DNA of 64,000 nt from Opitutaceae bacterium EW11 (GCA_003054665.1 QAYY01000011.1:594654-658653), one strand, 5' to 3'. Positions 45,071 through 54,918 are shown, counted from the stretch's first letter. The notes: generated by a model not told the origin, from the letters alone. Numbers and translations are program-made.

Positions 45071-46252
45071 TCAGGCGACCAACTTGACGATCTTCTGGGC
45101 CGCATCGGCCATCGAGTCCCCGGAAGTGATCGTGAGTCCGGATTTGGCGAGCGTCTCCTTGCCGGCGACAACGTTGTTGCCCTCCAGCCGGACGACGAGC
45201 GGGAGCTTCAGTCCCACTTCTTTCACCGCATCGACGATGCCGTTGGCGATGATGTTGCAGTCCATGATGCCGCCGAAAATATTGACCAGGATACCCTTCA
45301 CCTTCGGGTCGGTGAGGATGATCTTGAACGCCGCGACAACCTGCTCGCGCGAGGCGCCGCCGCCGACGTCGAGGAAGTTGGCCGGGTTGCCGCCGAAATG
45401 TTTGATGATGTCCATCGTGCTCATCGCGAGGCCGGCGCCGTTGACGAGGCAGGCGATGTTGCCGTCGAGCGCGATGTAGCTCAGCGCGTGCTTCGAGGCT
45501 TCGACTTCCTTCGGGTCCTCTTCGTTGAGATCGCGGAGGGCGACGATCTCCGGGTGGCGATAAAGCGAGTTGTCGTCGAACGAGACCTTGGCGTCGAGCG
45601 CCTCGACTCCGTCGGTCGTCGTCGTGATGAGCGGATTGATCTCCACCATCGACGCGTCGGTTTCCCAGAAAAGGGTGTAGAGGCCGCGGATCAGCTTCGA
45701 CGCGGCCTTCTGCTCGGCGGCGTTGAGGCCCAGCTTGAAGACGAGCTCGCGCACTTGGTAGTCCGCCAGTCCATACGCGGGATCGATGAAGACCTTGAAG
45801 ATCTTCTCGGGCGTCTCGTGCGCGACCTTTTCGATTTCCACGCCTCCTTCCGTGGAGGCGACGATCACGGGCCGCGACGTCGCGCGGTCGAGCAGGATGG
45901 CAAGGTAATATTCCTTTTTGATGCTGCTGGCGGTCGTGAAATAGACCGTCTGAACCTTGCGGCCCGCGGGGCCGGTCTGAACCGTGACGAGGGTCTCGCC
46001 CAGCATTTTGCCCGCGACCTCTTTCGCTTCGGCCTTGGACTTGCAGAGTTTCACACCGCCTTTGAAGCCGCTCTTGAACGTGCCCTTGCCGCGCCCGCCG
46101 GCGTGGATCTGGGACTTCACCACGGTCGTGCCCTCGGGCAACTGCGAGAGGGCTGTGTCGAACTCCTCAGGAAATTTAGCCGCGGCGCCCTTCGGCACCG
46201 CGATGCCGAACTTCTCAAAGAGCGCCTTCGCTTGATACTCATGAATGTTCAT
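45071..46252 (-). CDS. sucC: Succinyl-CoA ligase [ADP-forming], beta subunit
   Basis: A 393-residue ATP-grasp beta subunit. It opens with the canonical [16 protein letters not shown], which fixes ATG 46252 even though the frame stays open for another 770 bp upstream. GGRGKG, the nucleotide and metal-binding EINPLI, and the [19 protein letters not shown] motifs that contact the phosphohistidine are visible. First gene of sucCD. Confidence 0.96.
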   Translation of the reverse strand: MNIHEYQAKALFEKFGIAVPKGAAAKFPEEFDTALSQLPEGTTVVKSQIHAGGRGKGTFKSGFKGGVKLCKSKAEAKEVAGKMLGETLVTVQTGPAGRKVQTVYFTTASSIKKEYYLAILLDRATSRPVIVASTEGGVEIEKVAHETPEKIFKVFIDPAYGLADYQVRELVFKLGLNAAEQKAASKLIRGLYTLFWETDASMVEINPLITTTTDGVEALDAKVSFDDNSLYRHPEIVALRDLNEEDPKEVEASKHALSYIALDGNIACLVNGAGLAMSTMDIIKHFGGNPANFLDVGGGASREQVVAAFKIILTDPKVKGILVNIFGGIMDCNIIANGIVDAVKEVGLKLPLVVRLEGNNVVAGKETLAKSGLTITSGDSMADAAQKIVKLVA

Positions 46253-46369
46253 AACTGCGCAGGAATTTGCCACAGCGAGGTGGGGAAGGGCACGAAAAAA
46301 CATCAGAGCCAAAATCTTCCAGACCGATTGCGGATTGCGTTTGGACGGTTGCTCAACACGATCCAGCGC

Positions 46370-46867
46370 ATGCAATCGCACGAGCTGCTGAAAGAGGTTC
46401 TGAAGAAGACGAGCGCGAAGCAGATTGCCGCAGATATGGGACTCTCGCTCTCGCTTATCTATAAGTGGGCCGAGCCTCCATCCGACGATTCGGGAAGTGG
46501 CGCTAATAATCCGCTCGACCGTATCGACCAGCTTCTGCGCATCAGCGGCGACAAACGGATTGCCCAGTGGGTTTGCGAGCGGGCCGGAGGGTTCTTCATC
46601 ACGAATCCTCATGCCAAGCCCCACAACACTTCCCTCATTCCGGCGACCAACGACATCGTCCAGGAATTCGCCGATATGCTGCAGGTGATCGCGACCGCTG
46701 CCGCCGATCAGCAGATTTCGCCGGACGAAGCGAAGGCGATCCGTCAGCGATGGGAAGAGCTGAAAAGCGTCACCGAAGGGTTCGTGCATTCGGCCGAGCT
46801 CGGAAAATTCACCGAGCTCCAGAAGGAGATCAAAGATCATCCTCATCATACCCCGATCGCCGGATAG
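46370..46867 (+). CDS. Helix-turn-helix protein, phage CII-like
   Basis: A 165-residue protein: N-terminal helix-turn-helix ([23 protein letters not shown]), a middle segment [26 protein letters not shown] and a C-terminal helical half. This layout resembles the phage regulatory CII family, yet there are no phage genes nearby and base composition is ordinary, so it is probably a resident regulator. ATG 46370 ([11 protein letters not shown]) is chosen; the frame is open far upstream, antisense to sucC. It is divergent from sucC (118 bp between starts) and ends at a clear terminator. Confidence 0.8.
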   Translation: MQSHELLKEVLKKTSAKQIAADMGLSLSLIYKWAEPPSDDSGSGANNPLDRIDQLLRISGDKRIAQWVCERAGGFFITNPHAKPHNTSLIPATNDIVQEFADMLQVIATAAADQQISPDEAKAIRQRWEELKSVTEGFVHSAELGKFTELQKEIKDHPHHTPIAG

Positions 46868-46893
46868 CCCGGCTGGGGAGAGCGACGAAGAAG

Positions 46894-46918
46894 CAGAGCG
46901 CAGGCTCTGTTTTTTTTG
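46894..46918 (+). terminator. Intrinsic terminator of the HTH gene
   Basis: Stem CAGAGC/GCTCTG (6 bp), loop GCAG, followed by nine T residues; 26 bp after the stop. Confidence 0.85.
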
Positions 46919-47209
46919 TGCCTGGACGCCGCGATTTGCGGTCTGCGTGCGAGCGGCGCCAGCTTTTTGTCGCTTTCCCTCAGGCGGTGGAGCGTCGTGC
47001 TCCCGGGCGGACGCGGGCACGCGGGCGCGAGTTGTCGCAAGAATTCAACTACGCGGAAATAGCGGGCCGGGCCGATGTTCGGGGAGGCGCCGGTCGGAAA
47101 GAAAGCGGGCGCGCGATCCTGGCAAGCATCCTGCTTAGGCGGTTACCGGGGCGGCTCCTTCGGGACGTTCCCGAGGTGGTCGCTCCAACCTAAAACCAAC
47201 CATACTGCT
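46919..47209. other. Promoter region of the porin-urea transporter unit
   Basis: Together with the terminator before it this is a 342-bp gene-free stretch. It holds the sigma-54 type sequence at 47120-47135. No conserved coding frame was seen and no clear activator palindrome could be identified. Confidence 0.55.
47120..47135 (+). promoter_or_regulatory. Sigma-54 type promoter upstream of porin and urt genes
   Basis: TGGCAAGCATCCTGCT: -24 GG and -12 GC 12 bases apart, 10 of 12 consensus positions match. It lies 75 bp before the porin start codon, with a predicted transcription start near 47146. Same TGGCA-N7-TGCT pattern as at 31358 and 33452. Confidence 0.65.
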
Positions 47210-48226
47210 ATGATCAAACGTGCCATCCAGCTGGGGGCTTCGGCGACTTCGCTCCTTGCGCTCGCCGCGTCGGCCTCCGCGGAAATCAAGCTCAACGACA
47301 ACTTCTCCATCAGCGGCTACGCCGCGGCGTCCTACGAGTACAGCAAGGTCAAGGGTTCGCCGTCCTGGGATTCCCTGTTCGACGGATCGAAAAGCACGCC
47401 CAGCGCGGACGCCGTGAAAACCTCGCTCGCGGCCAATTTCAAGCCCGTCACCGGTGTTGTCAGCCTGTACTACGTGCCGAATCTGCCGAAGGACGAACTG
47501 ACCGTGCTCGATGCGTACGTCACCTATGACGCCGGAGGCGGCGTCACGATCACCGGTGGAAAGTTCCTGAGCTGGATGGGCTATGAGGCGTTCGATACGC
47601 CCAACATGTCCCAGATCACCTACGGCGCCCCGACGGTCGGCGCGCTCGCCGCGATTCCAGGATACCACTCTGGCCTGAAGATAGAGTACTCGGACAATGT
47701 CTTCGGCTCCGGCGTGGCGCTCGTGGATTCGGTCTACTCTCCCAACGGCTTCTCGCGCGGCGACGGCGAACTCCGCCACAACGCCGGTTTTGAAGGCTAC
47801 CTCACCTACAAGGGCGTTGAGAATCTCACGCTTTGGGGCGGCATCATCTACGACACCAAGGGCGGCTTCGAATCGCACTCCGTCGTGATGGTCGACCTCT
47901 GGGCCCAGTACCAGCTGACGAAGGAGATCACCATCGCCGGCGAGGTCACCGACAAGAACGGCGGCGACGCGCTCAAGGGCTGGGACTGGCTGGCGTACTT
48001 CAACTACGCCTTCACCGACAAGTTCTCGACGGTGCTGCGCATCAGCGGCGAACAGCTGAGCTCCGAGACCAAGGCGACCGGCAAGAGCGACTACGTGCAG
48101 TACACGATCGGCCCCTCCTACAAGCTCACCGACAACCTGACGGTCCGCGCCGAGTACTCTCTCTACAACTACAAGGACGCGTCCGACAAAAACTTCTTCG
48201 GCGTCCAGGGCATCTTCAAGTTCTAA
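47210..48226 (+). CDS. Outer-membrane porin-like beta-barrel protein
   Basis: A 338-residue protein with signal peptide (MIKRAIQLGASATSLLALAASASAE) and amphipathic beta strands throughout (e.g. NFSISGYAAASYEYS, VRAEYSLYNY), ending in FGVQGIFKF with a C-terminal phenylalanine suited to BAM insertion. It fits the putative beta-barrel porin-2 type (my family assignment is from overall pattern, not a specific motif). It is the first gene after the sigma-54 type promoter and urtA follows by 130 bp, so a role in letting urea through the outer membrane is a reasonable inference, unproven. Confidence 0.82.
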   Translation: MIKRAIQLGASATSLLALAASASAEIKLNDNFSISGYAAASYEYSKVKGSPSWDSLFDGSKSTPSADAVKTSLAANFKPVTGVVSLYYVPNLPKDELTVLDAYVTYDAGGGVTITGGKFLSWMGYEAFDTPNMSQITYGAPTVGALAAIPGYHSGLKIEYSDNVFGSGVALVDSVYSPNGFSRGDGELRHNAGFEGYLTYKGVENLTLWGGIIYDTKGGFESHSVVMVDLWAQYQLTKEITIAGEVTDKNGGDALKGWDWLAYFNYAFTDKFSTVLRISGEQLSSETKATGKSDYVQYTIGPSYKLTDNLTVRAEYSLYNYKDASDKNFFGVQGIFKF

Positions 48227-48246
48227 GCCCGCTCCCTCTCCATCGC

Positions 48247-48287
48247 GCCGGCTCCGCCGCGGTCGTGTGACCGCGGCGGAGGCCGGC
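48247..48287 (+). terminator. Strong hairpin between porin and urtA, no U tract
   Basis: About 18 paired bases (GCCGGC then TCCGCCGCGGTC, with one bulge) and loop GTGT. No T run follows, so it may act as a partial terminator or mRNA stabiliser that lets the abundant porin be expressed above the downstream transporter genes. Confidence 0.55.
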
Positions 48288-48356
48288 TGAACTCTGCCCC
48301 GTTTTCCCGCCGGGCCGCATGGCCCGATAGCCACTGCTTTGTCCCCGCAACTCCTC

Positions 48357-49613
48357 ATGATAAAGAAACTGCCTCGCTTCCTCGCCGCCGGCGCTTTGGC
48401 GCTCGGTCTGGCCTTCTCCGCCCGTGCCGCTGAAAAGACGATCAAGGTCGGCGTCCTCCACTCGCTCTCCGGCACGATGGCCATCAGCGAAACCTCCCTG
48501 CGCGATGTCCTGCTTTTCACTTTCGACGAGATCAACGCCAAGGGCGGCGTGATGGGCTACAAGATCGAGCCTGTCGTCGTCGACGGCGCGTCGAACTGGC
48601 CGCTGTTCGCCGAAAAGGCCAAACAGCTCCTCGAACAGGACAAGGTCGCCGTCGTATTCGGCTGCTGGACTTCGGTGAGCCGAAAGTCCGTCCTCCCGGT
48701 CTTCGAGAAGAATAACGGTCTGCTCTTCTATCCCGTGCAGTACGAAGGTGAGGAAGAGAGCCAGAACGTCTTCTACACCGCGGAGGCCGTCAACCAGCAG
48801 GCCACGCCCGCGGTCGATTACCTCCTCGATCAGGGCTACACGAAGTTCTACCTGCTCGGATCGGATTACGTGTATCCGCAGACCACGAATCTCGTTCTCC
48901 TCGAGTACCTCCGCAGCAAGGGCATCCCTCTCGAGAATATCGGCGGCGGTTTCAAGAAGGACGAATCCGGCGCGATCATCTCGGCCGGCAAATACACGCC
49001 CTTCGGCCATACCGACTACCAGCAGATCGTCGCCGAGATTAAGCAGTTCGCCGCGGGCGGCAAAGCGGCCGTGATCAACACGCTCAACGGCGACACCAAC
49101 GTGCCGTTCTTCAAGGAATACGCCGCCGCGGGCCTCACCTCCGAAACCTGCCCGGTCGTGTCGTTCTCGATCTCCGAAGACGAATTCCGCGGCCTGCCGG
49201 CCAAACAACTCGTGGGCCAGCTCGGCTGCTGGACGTATTTCCAGTCGATCAATTCGCCGGCGAACAAGCTGTTCGTCGCCGATTTCAAGAAGTGGCTCGG
49301 CGCGACGAGTGTCCCCGGCATCGTGAAGGAAGGTCGCGTGACCTGTTCGCCGATGGTGCTGAGCTATGACGGCGTTTACCTCTGGAAAGCCGCGGTCGAA
49401 AAGGCCGGCTCGTTCGATGTCGACAAGGTCCGCGCCGCGCTGAAGAGCGGCCTCACTTTCGATGGCCCGGGCGGCACCGTGAAGACGCAGAAGAACATGC
49501 ACCTCACGAAAAACGTGTTCATCGGCGAAACCAAGGCCGACGGCCAGTTCAAGATTCTGAAGGAATTCAAGGACGTGTACGGCGAGCCCTGGCTCAAGGG
49601 TAAGTTCAAGTAA
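48357..49613 (+). CDS. urtA: Urea ABC transporter substrate-binding protein
   Basis: A 418-residue periplasmic binding protein with signal peptide ([25 protein letters not shown]). It matches UrtA of the branched-chain amino-acid/amide family: [62 protein letters not shown] and the C-terminal [17 protein letters not shown]. The GCWTSVSRK and YPVQYEGEE segments distinguish UrtA from LivJ-type proteins. Start 48357 gives the best signal peptide. First of urtABCDE. Confidence 0.95.
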   Translation: MIKKLPRFLAAGALALGLAFSARAAEKTIKVGVLHSLSGTMAISETSLRDVLLFTFDEINAKGGVMGYKIEPVVVDGASNWPLFAEKAKQLLEQDKVAVVFGCWTSVSRKSVLPVFEKNNGLLFYPVQYEGEEESQNVFYTAEAVNQQATPAVDYLLDQGYTKFYLLGSDYVYPQTTNLVLLEYLRSKGIPLENIGGGFKKDESGAIISAGKYTPFGHTDYQQIVAEIKQFAAGGKAAVINTLNGDTNVPFFKEYAAAGLTSETCPVVSFSISEDEFRGLPAKQLVGQLGCWTYFQSINSPANKLFVADFKKWLGATSVPGIVKEGRVTCSPMVLSYDGVYLWKAAVEKAGSFDVDKVRAALKSGLTFDGPGGTVKTQKNMHLTKNVFIGETKADGQFKILKEFKDVYGEPWLKGKFK

Positions 49614-49722
49614 GCGGACCATCGATTCCCGCGCACGGGCCCGAGGCTCCGCCAGAACGCTGGCGCGGGTCCTGCTGAACGGGATTTCAGCCTTGGTATT
49701 TGGTCGTCGTTCGTAGCGAGGA

Positions 49723-49749
49723 GGGGCGCCGCCGCGAAGGTGGCGCCCC
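49723..49749 (+). terminator. Hairpin between urtA and urtB
   Basis: An 11-bp stem GGGGCGCCGCC/GGTGGCGCCCC (one G-U type pair) with loop GCGAA, followed by the weak tract TTCTTTG. Probably attenuates transcription so the binding protein exceeds the permease, a common ABC-operon device. Confidence 0.5.
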
Positions 49750-49789
49750 TTCTTTGACGCAGAGTTTCCACCCCAACCCTTACTTTCTC

Positions 49790-51511
49790 GTGCGAAAGAA
49801 CCGTCGCATATCCGCCATCGTCTGTCTCGTTCTGCCGCTCTTCCTTGGCTGCTTTTCGGCCCGGGCGGACACGGCACGCCAGATCGTCGCCCGCGCTGCC
49901 ATGGCCGGCTCCGATGCGGAGAAAATCCGGCTGATTCAGAGTCTCGCGCTGGAGCCCGATGCGGACACACCGCGACTGCTCGATGCCTGGCGGGAGGACG
50001 CCTTGTACGTCTTTCAAGGAAGCGCTGGTCACCCGATCCCGGTTCAGCTGACGGGCGAAAAGGACGAGCGGGACGCGCAGGTCGCGGTGGTCGTCGAAAC
50101 GGGGAAAGCGCTGAACGACGCACACGGCGCTCCGCTGCGCCTCGTCGGCTCCGATCTCACCGCGGTCGAACATGACGCGAAGCTCCGGCGGACGATGAAG
50201 GAGGTTCTGGATACGCTGGAACTCGCCGCGCCGGATCCGAAAAAACGCGTCGATGCGGTCCAGGCGATCGGCTTCGCGCAAAACTTCGAGAAGCTGCCCG
50301 CCCTGCAAGTCCGGTTTTCGCGCGAGACGAACCCTGAGGTGCGCCGGGCGATGGAGGAGGCGATTGCGTTGATCCAGCTGAAGGCGCCCGACGACGTGGT
50401 GAAACTCCAGGCGCTCGGCGAGCTGCGGGGACTGCACACGCTCGCCAGTTTCGACTTTGTCCGTGCGGCCCTGCGCGAGGCCGAAGCGGCGAAAAAAACG
50501 GCCGTCGCAAAAGCGGCTGCGGTCGCTCTCAGCGCGATCGAACAGCACAAATCGGCGGTCAATTTCTTCGGCACGATCTTCCGCGGTCTGAGCCTTGGCA
50601 GCATCCTGCTCGTCGTGGCGTTGGGACTGGCGATCACGTTCGGACTGATGAAGGTGATCAACATGGCGCACGGGGAAATGGTCGCCGTGGGCGCGTACAC
50701 CACGTACCTCGTGCAGAACCTTTTTGGCGGCGGGGTCGCGCTCTCGCCGCTCGGGTTTTCGCTCAGCATTCCCGGCCTGCAGGCGACCGGCTGGAGGTAC
50801 GACGCCTACTTCATCGTCGCGCTTCCGCTCAGTTTCCTTTCGGCGGCGGTGGTGGGCATCGCGCTCGAGCGTACGGTCATTCGGTTCCTCTACCGCCGAC
50901 CTCTCGAGAGCCTGCTCGCAACCTGGGGCGTATCGTTGGTCTTGCAGCAGGCGTTTCGGCTGATTTTCGGGGCGAACAACGTGCAGGTCTACAGCCCCGC
51001 ATTCCTCAGCGGAAACTGGACGGTCAACGACATCCTCTTCGGGTGGAACCGCGTTTTCGTGATCGGGTTTGCGGGGGCGGTGGTATTCGGAACGTGGCTC
51101 ATCCTCACTCGCACGCCGCTCGGGCTCTTGATCCGCGCGGTGATGCAGAACCGCTCGATGGCCTCATGCATGGGCGTCCGCACGGAGCGGGTGAACATGC
51201 TCACGTTCGGACTCGGCAGCGGTTTGGCCGGCCTGGCGGGCGCTTTTCTGAGCCAGATCGGAAACGTGGGCCCCTCGCTTGGGCAGAGCTACATCGTCGA
51301 CTGTTTCATGACCGTGGTCGTCGGCGGAGTGGGGAACCTCGCCGGAACGGTGATCAGCGCGTTCGGCATCGGTCTGGCCGACCAATCGCTGCAGCAGATT
51401 CTCCTCAATCCCGTGCTCGGGAAGATCCTCGTGCTCGTTTGCATCATCCTGTTCCTGCAATGGCGCCCGGCGGGAATCTTCGTTACTCGCAGCCGCAACC
51501 TCGATGAATAG
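49790..51511 (+). CDS. urtB: Urea ABC transporter permease UrtB with N-terminal extracytoplasmic domain
   Basis: A 573-residue protein from GTG 49790, which places a signal peptide (VRKNRRISAIVCLVLPLFLGCFSARAD) first. Residues ~30-280 form a helical, HEAT-like region (AQAIGFAQNFEKLPALQVRF, PEVRRAMEEAIALIQL). The LivH-type permease follows with GLSLGSILLVVALGLAITFGLMKVINMAHGEM and the permease motif MGVRTERVNMLTFGLGSGLAGLAG. The long N-terminal domain is a known feature of many UrtB proteins. With UrtC it forms the inner-membrane urea channel. Confidence 0.95.
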   Translation: MRKNRRISAIVCLVLPLFLGCFSARADTARQIVARAAMAGSDAEKIRLIQSLALEPDADTPRLLDAWREDALYVFQGSAGHPIPVQLTGEKDERDAQVAVVVETGKALNDAHGAPLRLVGSDLTAVEHDAKLRRTMKEVLDTLELAAPDPKKRVDAVQAIGFAQNFEKLPALQVRFSRETNPEVRRAMEEAIALIQLKAPDDVVKLQALGELRGLHTLASFDFVRAALREAEAAKKTAVAKAAAVALSAIEQHKSAVNFFGTIFRGLSLGSILLVVALGLAITFGLMKVINMAHGEMVAVGAYTTYLVQNLFGGGVALSPLGFSLSIPGLQATGWRYDAYFIVALPLSFLSAAVVGIALERTVIRFLYRRPLESLLATWGVSLVLQQAFRLIFGANNVQVYSPAFLSGNWTVNDILFGWNRVFVIGFAGAVVFGTWLILTRTPLGLLIRAVMQNRSMASCMGVRTERVNMLTFGLGSGLAGLAGAFLSQIGNVGPSLGQSYIVDCFMTVVVGGVGNLAGTVISAFGIGLADQSLQQILLNPVLGKILVLVCIILFLQWRPAGIFVTRSRNLDE

Positions 51512-51613
51512 CCGGGAAACGACGGATAAGCCCAGCTGGCTCGACGGAATGTTTTCCAGTCGCCGGTGCAGCATCCGCGCACAGGGGCGCTTTTCACACC
51601 TTTCGGCCTCCCG

Positions 51614-52777
51614 ATGATCTCACGCACGAAGCTTGGGCTGCCTTTCATCCTGGGCGCGGGTGTGCTGCTCGCGCTGGTCCTGCCATTGCTGAACGCGCAC
51701 GGCGTGGTGAGCGACTTCACGCTCAACCTCTGGGGAAAATATCTCTGTTACGCGCTTCTCGCGATTTCGGTGGATCTGCTCTGGGGCTACACGGGATTGC
51801 TCAGCTTGGGGCAGGCGCTCTTTTTCAGCCTCGGCGGCTACATGATCGGCATGCACCTCATGCTGATGATCGGCGATCTGGGAGTGTATGCGCAGGCGGG
51901 AAAAAACCCGCACGGCTTGCCGGATTTCATGATTTTCCTCGGGCATACGTTCCTTCCGAGCTTCTGGCGGCCGTTCTACTCGTTTGCCTTCTCAGTCTTC
52001 ATGGTCCTCGCCCTGCCGGGCCTGCTCGCGTCGATCTTCGGCTACCTGGCATTTCGCTCCCGCATCAAGGGCGTGTATTTCTCGATTCTCACCCAGGCGC
52101 TGACCTATGGCGCGGCCCTGATGTTTTTCCGGAACGACCTGCTGATGGGCGGCAACAACGGCTTCACGGACTTCAAACGGATTCTGGGGCACCCGATCCT
52201 TTCGACCGAAACGCAGCGCGGCCTGTTTGTCGCAACGGCGGTCGCGCTCACCTTCGTCGTTCTCGGCTGCCGCTGGCTGAGCGGAACGAAATTCGGCCTG
52301 GTGCAGCGCGCGATCCGCGATGGCGAGAATCGCGTGCTCTTCAGCGGGTACGCGTCGGCCCACTACAAGCTGTTCGTGTTTGTTCTCTCGTCGGTGATCG
52401 CCGCGATCGGCGGAGCCCTCTACGTGCCGCAGGTCGGCATCATCAATCCGAGCGAGATGACGCCCGACAAATCGCTCGAGGCGGTGGTGTGGGTCGCCGT
52501 CGGCGGACGAGGAACGCTGATCGGACCGGTCATCGGCGCGGTTTCGGTCAACGCTCTGAAGAGCTGGGCGACTCGCGCCTTCCCCGACCTCTGGCTGATC
52601 ATCATCGGCGTTCTCTTCATCGTCGTGGTCCTCTTCCTGCCGGGCGGCATCGTCAGCATCCCCGGCCGGCTGGCGGCGTTCTGGTCGCGTTTCCGGAAAC
52701 CGGAACCGGAGGAGCAGGCGCTGCCGGAGACAGCATCTCGGAACGCCTCGGCCGACCCGGTATCCCGCACCTCCTGA
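51614..52777 (+). CDS. urtC: Urea ABC transporter permease UrtC
   Basis: A 387-residue LivM-type permease with about ten membrane segments; [29 protein letters not shown] and [43 protein letters not shown] are diagnostic, and [16 protein letters not shown] is shared by UrtC proteins. ATG 51614 ([11 protein letters not shown]) is chosen over an in-frame ATG 16 residues upstream. Lies 102 bp after urtB and 3 bp before urtD. Confidence 0.95.
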   Translation: MISRTKLGLPFILGAGVLLALVLPLLNAHGVVSDFTLNLWGKYLCYALLAISVDLLWGYTGLLSLGQALFFSLGGYMIGMHLMLMIGDLGVYAQAGKNPHGLPDFMIFLGHTFLPSFWRPFYSFAFSVFMVLALPGLLASIFGYLAFRSRIKGVYFSILTQALTYGAALMFFRNDLLMGGNNGFTDFKRILGHPILSTETQRGLFVATAVALTFVVLGCRWLSGTKFGLVQRAIRDGENRVLFSGYASAHYKLFVFVLSSVIAAIGGALYVPQVGIINPSEMTPDKSLEAVVWVAVGGRGTLIGPVIGAVSVNALKSWATRAFPDLWLIIIGVLFIVVVLFLPGGIVSIPGRLAAFWSRFRKPEPEEQALPETASRNASADPVSRTS

Positions 52778-52780
52778 GCC

Positions 52781-53545
52781 ATGGCCAAGAATCTCCTGCT
52801 CACGGTCGAGGATGTCTCGAAAACCTACGATGGTTTCAAAGCCATCTCGGACCTGACGTTTTACTTGTTCGAAGGCGAACTGAGGACGGTCATCGGCCCA
52901 AACGGGGCAGGAAAATCGACGTTCTTTGATCTGATCAGCGGTCGGGCGCAGCCGGATCGCGGAAAGATCATGTTCGGCCTCGAGGACGACCTCACGACGA
53001 TGAACGAGTACGAGATCAATCGGCTCGGCATCGGAAGGAAATTCCAGACGCCGAGCGTCTACGGCGAGCACACCGTATGGGACAATCTGGTCCTTTCACT
53101 GAAGGGTCCGCGCGGAGTGTTTTCGTCGCTCTTCCGCCGGCTGACCTCGACGGATCGGGACCGGATCGACGAGGTGCTGGAGTTGATACGGTTGTCCGGC
53201 AAGCGGCACTGGAAGGCAGGCCAGCTCGCCCACGGCGAGAAGCAGTGGCTGGAGATCGGTATGCTGCTCGCGCAAGAGCCGAAGCTGCTCCTCGTCGACG
53301 AGCCTGCGGCCGGGATGACCGACGAAGAAACGCATCGGACAGGCGAACTGCTGCTCTCTCTCGCCGGAAAGCACAGCCTGATCGTGGTCGAGCACGACAT
53401 GACGTTCGTCCGCCAGATCGCGCGCGACGGCAACGTGACAGTGCTGCACCAGGGCACGGTGCTGTGCGAGGGCAAGTTCGACGCGGTCCAATCCAACCCC
53501 AAAGTGCGCGAGGTCTACCTCGGGCGCGGAAAGTCCGGCCGATGA
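52781..53545 (+). CDS. urtD: Urea ABC transporter ATP-binding protein UrtD
   Basis: A 254-residue LivG-type ATPase: Walker A GPNGAGKST, Q-loop in RKFQTPSVY, signature region LAHGEKQWLEIGMLL (LSxGQ replaced by LAHGE as in UrtD proteins), Walker B KLLLVDEPAAGMTDEE, H-loop VVEHDMTFVRQIA. The start is 3 bp after urtC and the stop overlaps urtE by 4 bp (ATGA). Confidence 0.95.
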   Translation: MAKNLLLTVEDVSKTYDGFKAISDLTFYLFEGELRTVIGPNGAGKSTFFDLISGRAQPDRGKIMFGLEDDLTTMNEYEINRLGIGRKFQTPSVYGEHTVWDNLVLSLKGPRGVFSSLFRRLTSTDRDRIDEVLELIRLSGKRHWKAGQLAHGEKQWLEIGMLLAQEPKLLLVDEPAAGMTDEETHRTGELLLSLAGKHSLIVVEHDMTFVRQIARDGNVTVLHQGTVLCEGKFDAVQSNPKVREVYLGRGKSGR

Positions 53546-54546
53546 TTCTCTCCACCCGGGAAACTACGTCCGGAGCCGCGATCGCGCCGGCTTCCGGGTC
53601 ACTGCTCCAGCTTCGCGCCATCGAAACTTACATCGGCGGCTCGCGCATTCTCCGTGGCGTCGATCTCGACGTCGCGGCTGGCGAGGTCGTCGCTTTGATG
53701 GGCCGAAACGGCGTCGGCAAGACCACCACGTTGAAGTCGATCACCGGCCTTTTGCCTCTCCGTTCGGGGGAAATCCGCTTCGATGGCAAGAGGCTGGATC
53801 GTCTCGCACCGGACGCCCGGGCCCGCTCGGGAATCGGCTACGTTCCGCAGGGTCGGGATGTTTTCCCTCATCTCTCGGTCCAGGAGAATTTGGAGATCGG
53901 ATTGGTGGTGCACGGCCGGCGGGCAGCGGCCGCTCGCTCCGCCATGGACCGCGTGTTCGAGCTGTTTCCCGTGCTCAAGCAGATGCTCGGCCGAAAAGGC
54001 GGTGTGCTCTCCGGCGGGCAGCAGCAGCAGTTGGCGATCGGGCGCGCGCTGCTGACGGATCCGAAGCTCATCATCCTCGACGAGCCGACCGAGGGTATTC
54101 AGCCCTCCATCATCGACCAGATCGGCGACACGTTGAAAAAGCTCAAGAGCGAGGGACCGCGCCGGTACCTCGTGGGCGAAATTGACCACATGCTGCTTCA
54201 TCTTGAACTCCAGGGCGTGCCGCCGGCCAACCTGGATCCCATTCGAAGCCGAGTAACGGTGCTTCAGAATGAAGGGCCCCGATCCGACCTCATGGCGGAG
54301 GTTGCCGAACTGCTCGCCCACGTGCAGCAGGAGGCGGCGAAGCCGGAAATCATCGAGCCGATCGGCAACGCACTGAAGAAGCTGAAGGGCGACGGCTCGC
54401 TCGCCATCCTGGTCGTGGAGCAGTTCGTGGATTTTTGCCGAGAAGTGGCCGATCGCTTTTACGCGATGGACCGCGGTGCGGTGGTAGCGTGGGGTCGCAT
54501 CGACGCGCTCACCGACGAAGTAGTGAAGGAACACCTACAAGTGTGA
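53542..54546 (+). CDS. urtE: Urea ABC transporter ATP-binding protein UrtE with triplicated 40-residue segment
   Basis: A 334-residue LivF-type ATPase, about 100 longer than usual (~230). Walker A G54-RNGVGKTT, Q103 (VPQGRD), signature LSGGQ 156-160 and Walker B LIILDEP 176-182 are intact. Between the D-loop and the terminal LVVEQ switch lies an 80-residue insertion (194-273) that resolves into two 40-residue units similar to each other and to the native segment starting at 274: IGDTLKKLK (194), IRSRVTVLQ (234) and IGNALKKLK (274), with EGPR at 204 and 244 and P at 233 and 273. The N terminus also has ~20 extra residues. The urtDE overlap couples translation. Reading frame is intact, so the enlarged protein is probably made. 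Confidence 0.93.
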   Translation: MILSTRETTSGAAIAPASGSLLQLRAIETYIGGSRILRGVDLDVAAGEVVALMGRNGVGKTTTLKSITGLLPLRSGEIRFDGKRLDRLAPDARARSGIGYVPQGRDVFPHLSVQENLEIGLVVHGRRAAAARSAMDRVFELFPVLKQMLGRKGGVLSGGQQQQLAIGRALLTDPKLIILDEPTEGIQPSIIDQIGDTLKKLKSEGPRRYLVGEIDHMLLHLELQGVPPANLDPIRSRVTVLQNEGPRSDLMAEVAELLAHVQQEAAKPEIIEPIGNALKKLKGDGSLAILVVEQFVDFCREVADRFYAMDRGAVVAWGRIDALTDEVVKEHLQV

Positions 54547-54615
54547 ATCCCGAATGAGCAAGATGACGCGAAATGAAGCGCCGGCCGCAGCCGGTCGACG
54601 GGGAGGGCGTTTCCC

Positions 54616-54918
54616 ATGCACCTGACCCCGCGCGAACGCGAGAAGCTGCTGATCGTCACGGCGGCGGATCTGGCCCGGCGCCGGCAGGCGAGGGGACTAA
54701 AGCTCAATTACCCCGAAGCCGTCGCCATCATCACCTACGAGATCGTCGAGGGCGCCCGCGACGGGAAGTCGGTGGCCGACTTGATGAGTTTCGGCACGAC
54801 GATCCTCAAGGCCGGCGACGTCATGGAGGGCGTTCCAGAGATGATCCACGAGGTGCAGGTCGAGGCGACGTTCCCCGACGGCACGAAGCTCGTCACCGTG
54901 CACAACCCGATCCGATGA
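54616..54918 (+). CDS. ureA: Urease gamma subunit
   Basis: A 100-residue gamma subunit, the standard length. [40 protein letters not shown] and the conserved GTTIL and [20 protein letters not shown] are typical. A GGGAGG ribosome-binding sequence lies 9 bases before ATG 54616. It follows urtE by 69 bp, so uptake and hydrolysis of urea are likely expressed together. Confidence 0.97.
   Translation: MHLTPREREKLLIVTAADLARRRQARGLKLNYPEAVAIITYEIVEGARDGKSVADLMSFGTTILKAGDVMEGVPEMIHEVQVEATFPDGTKLVTVHNPIR

Noticed and set aside
45398-46369. N-terminal extension of the HTH gene across sucC
   Set aside because: The extension is antisense to sucC and lacks protein-like features; the HTH domain starts at 46370.
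46253-47020. N-terminal extension of sucC
   Set aside because: SucC starts canonically with MNIHEYQAK at 46252; upstream residues are unrelated and antisense to the HTH gene.
48288-48356. Separate sigma-54 promoter before urtA
   Set aside because: A TGGC sequence is present, but no GC dinucleotide falls at the required 12-base offset.
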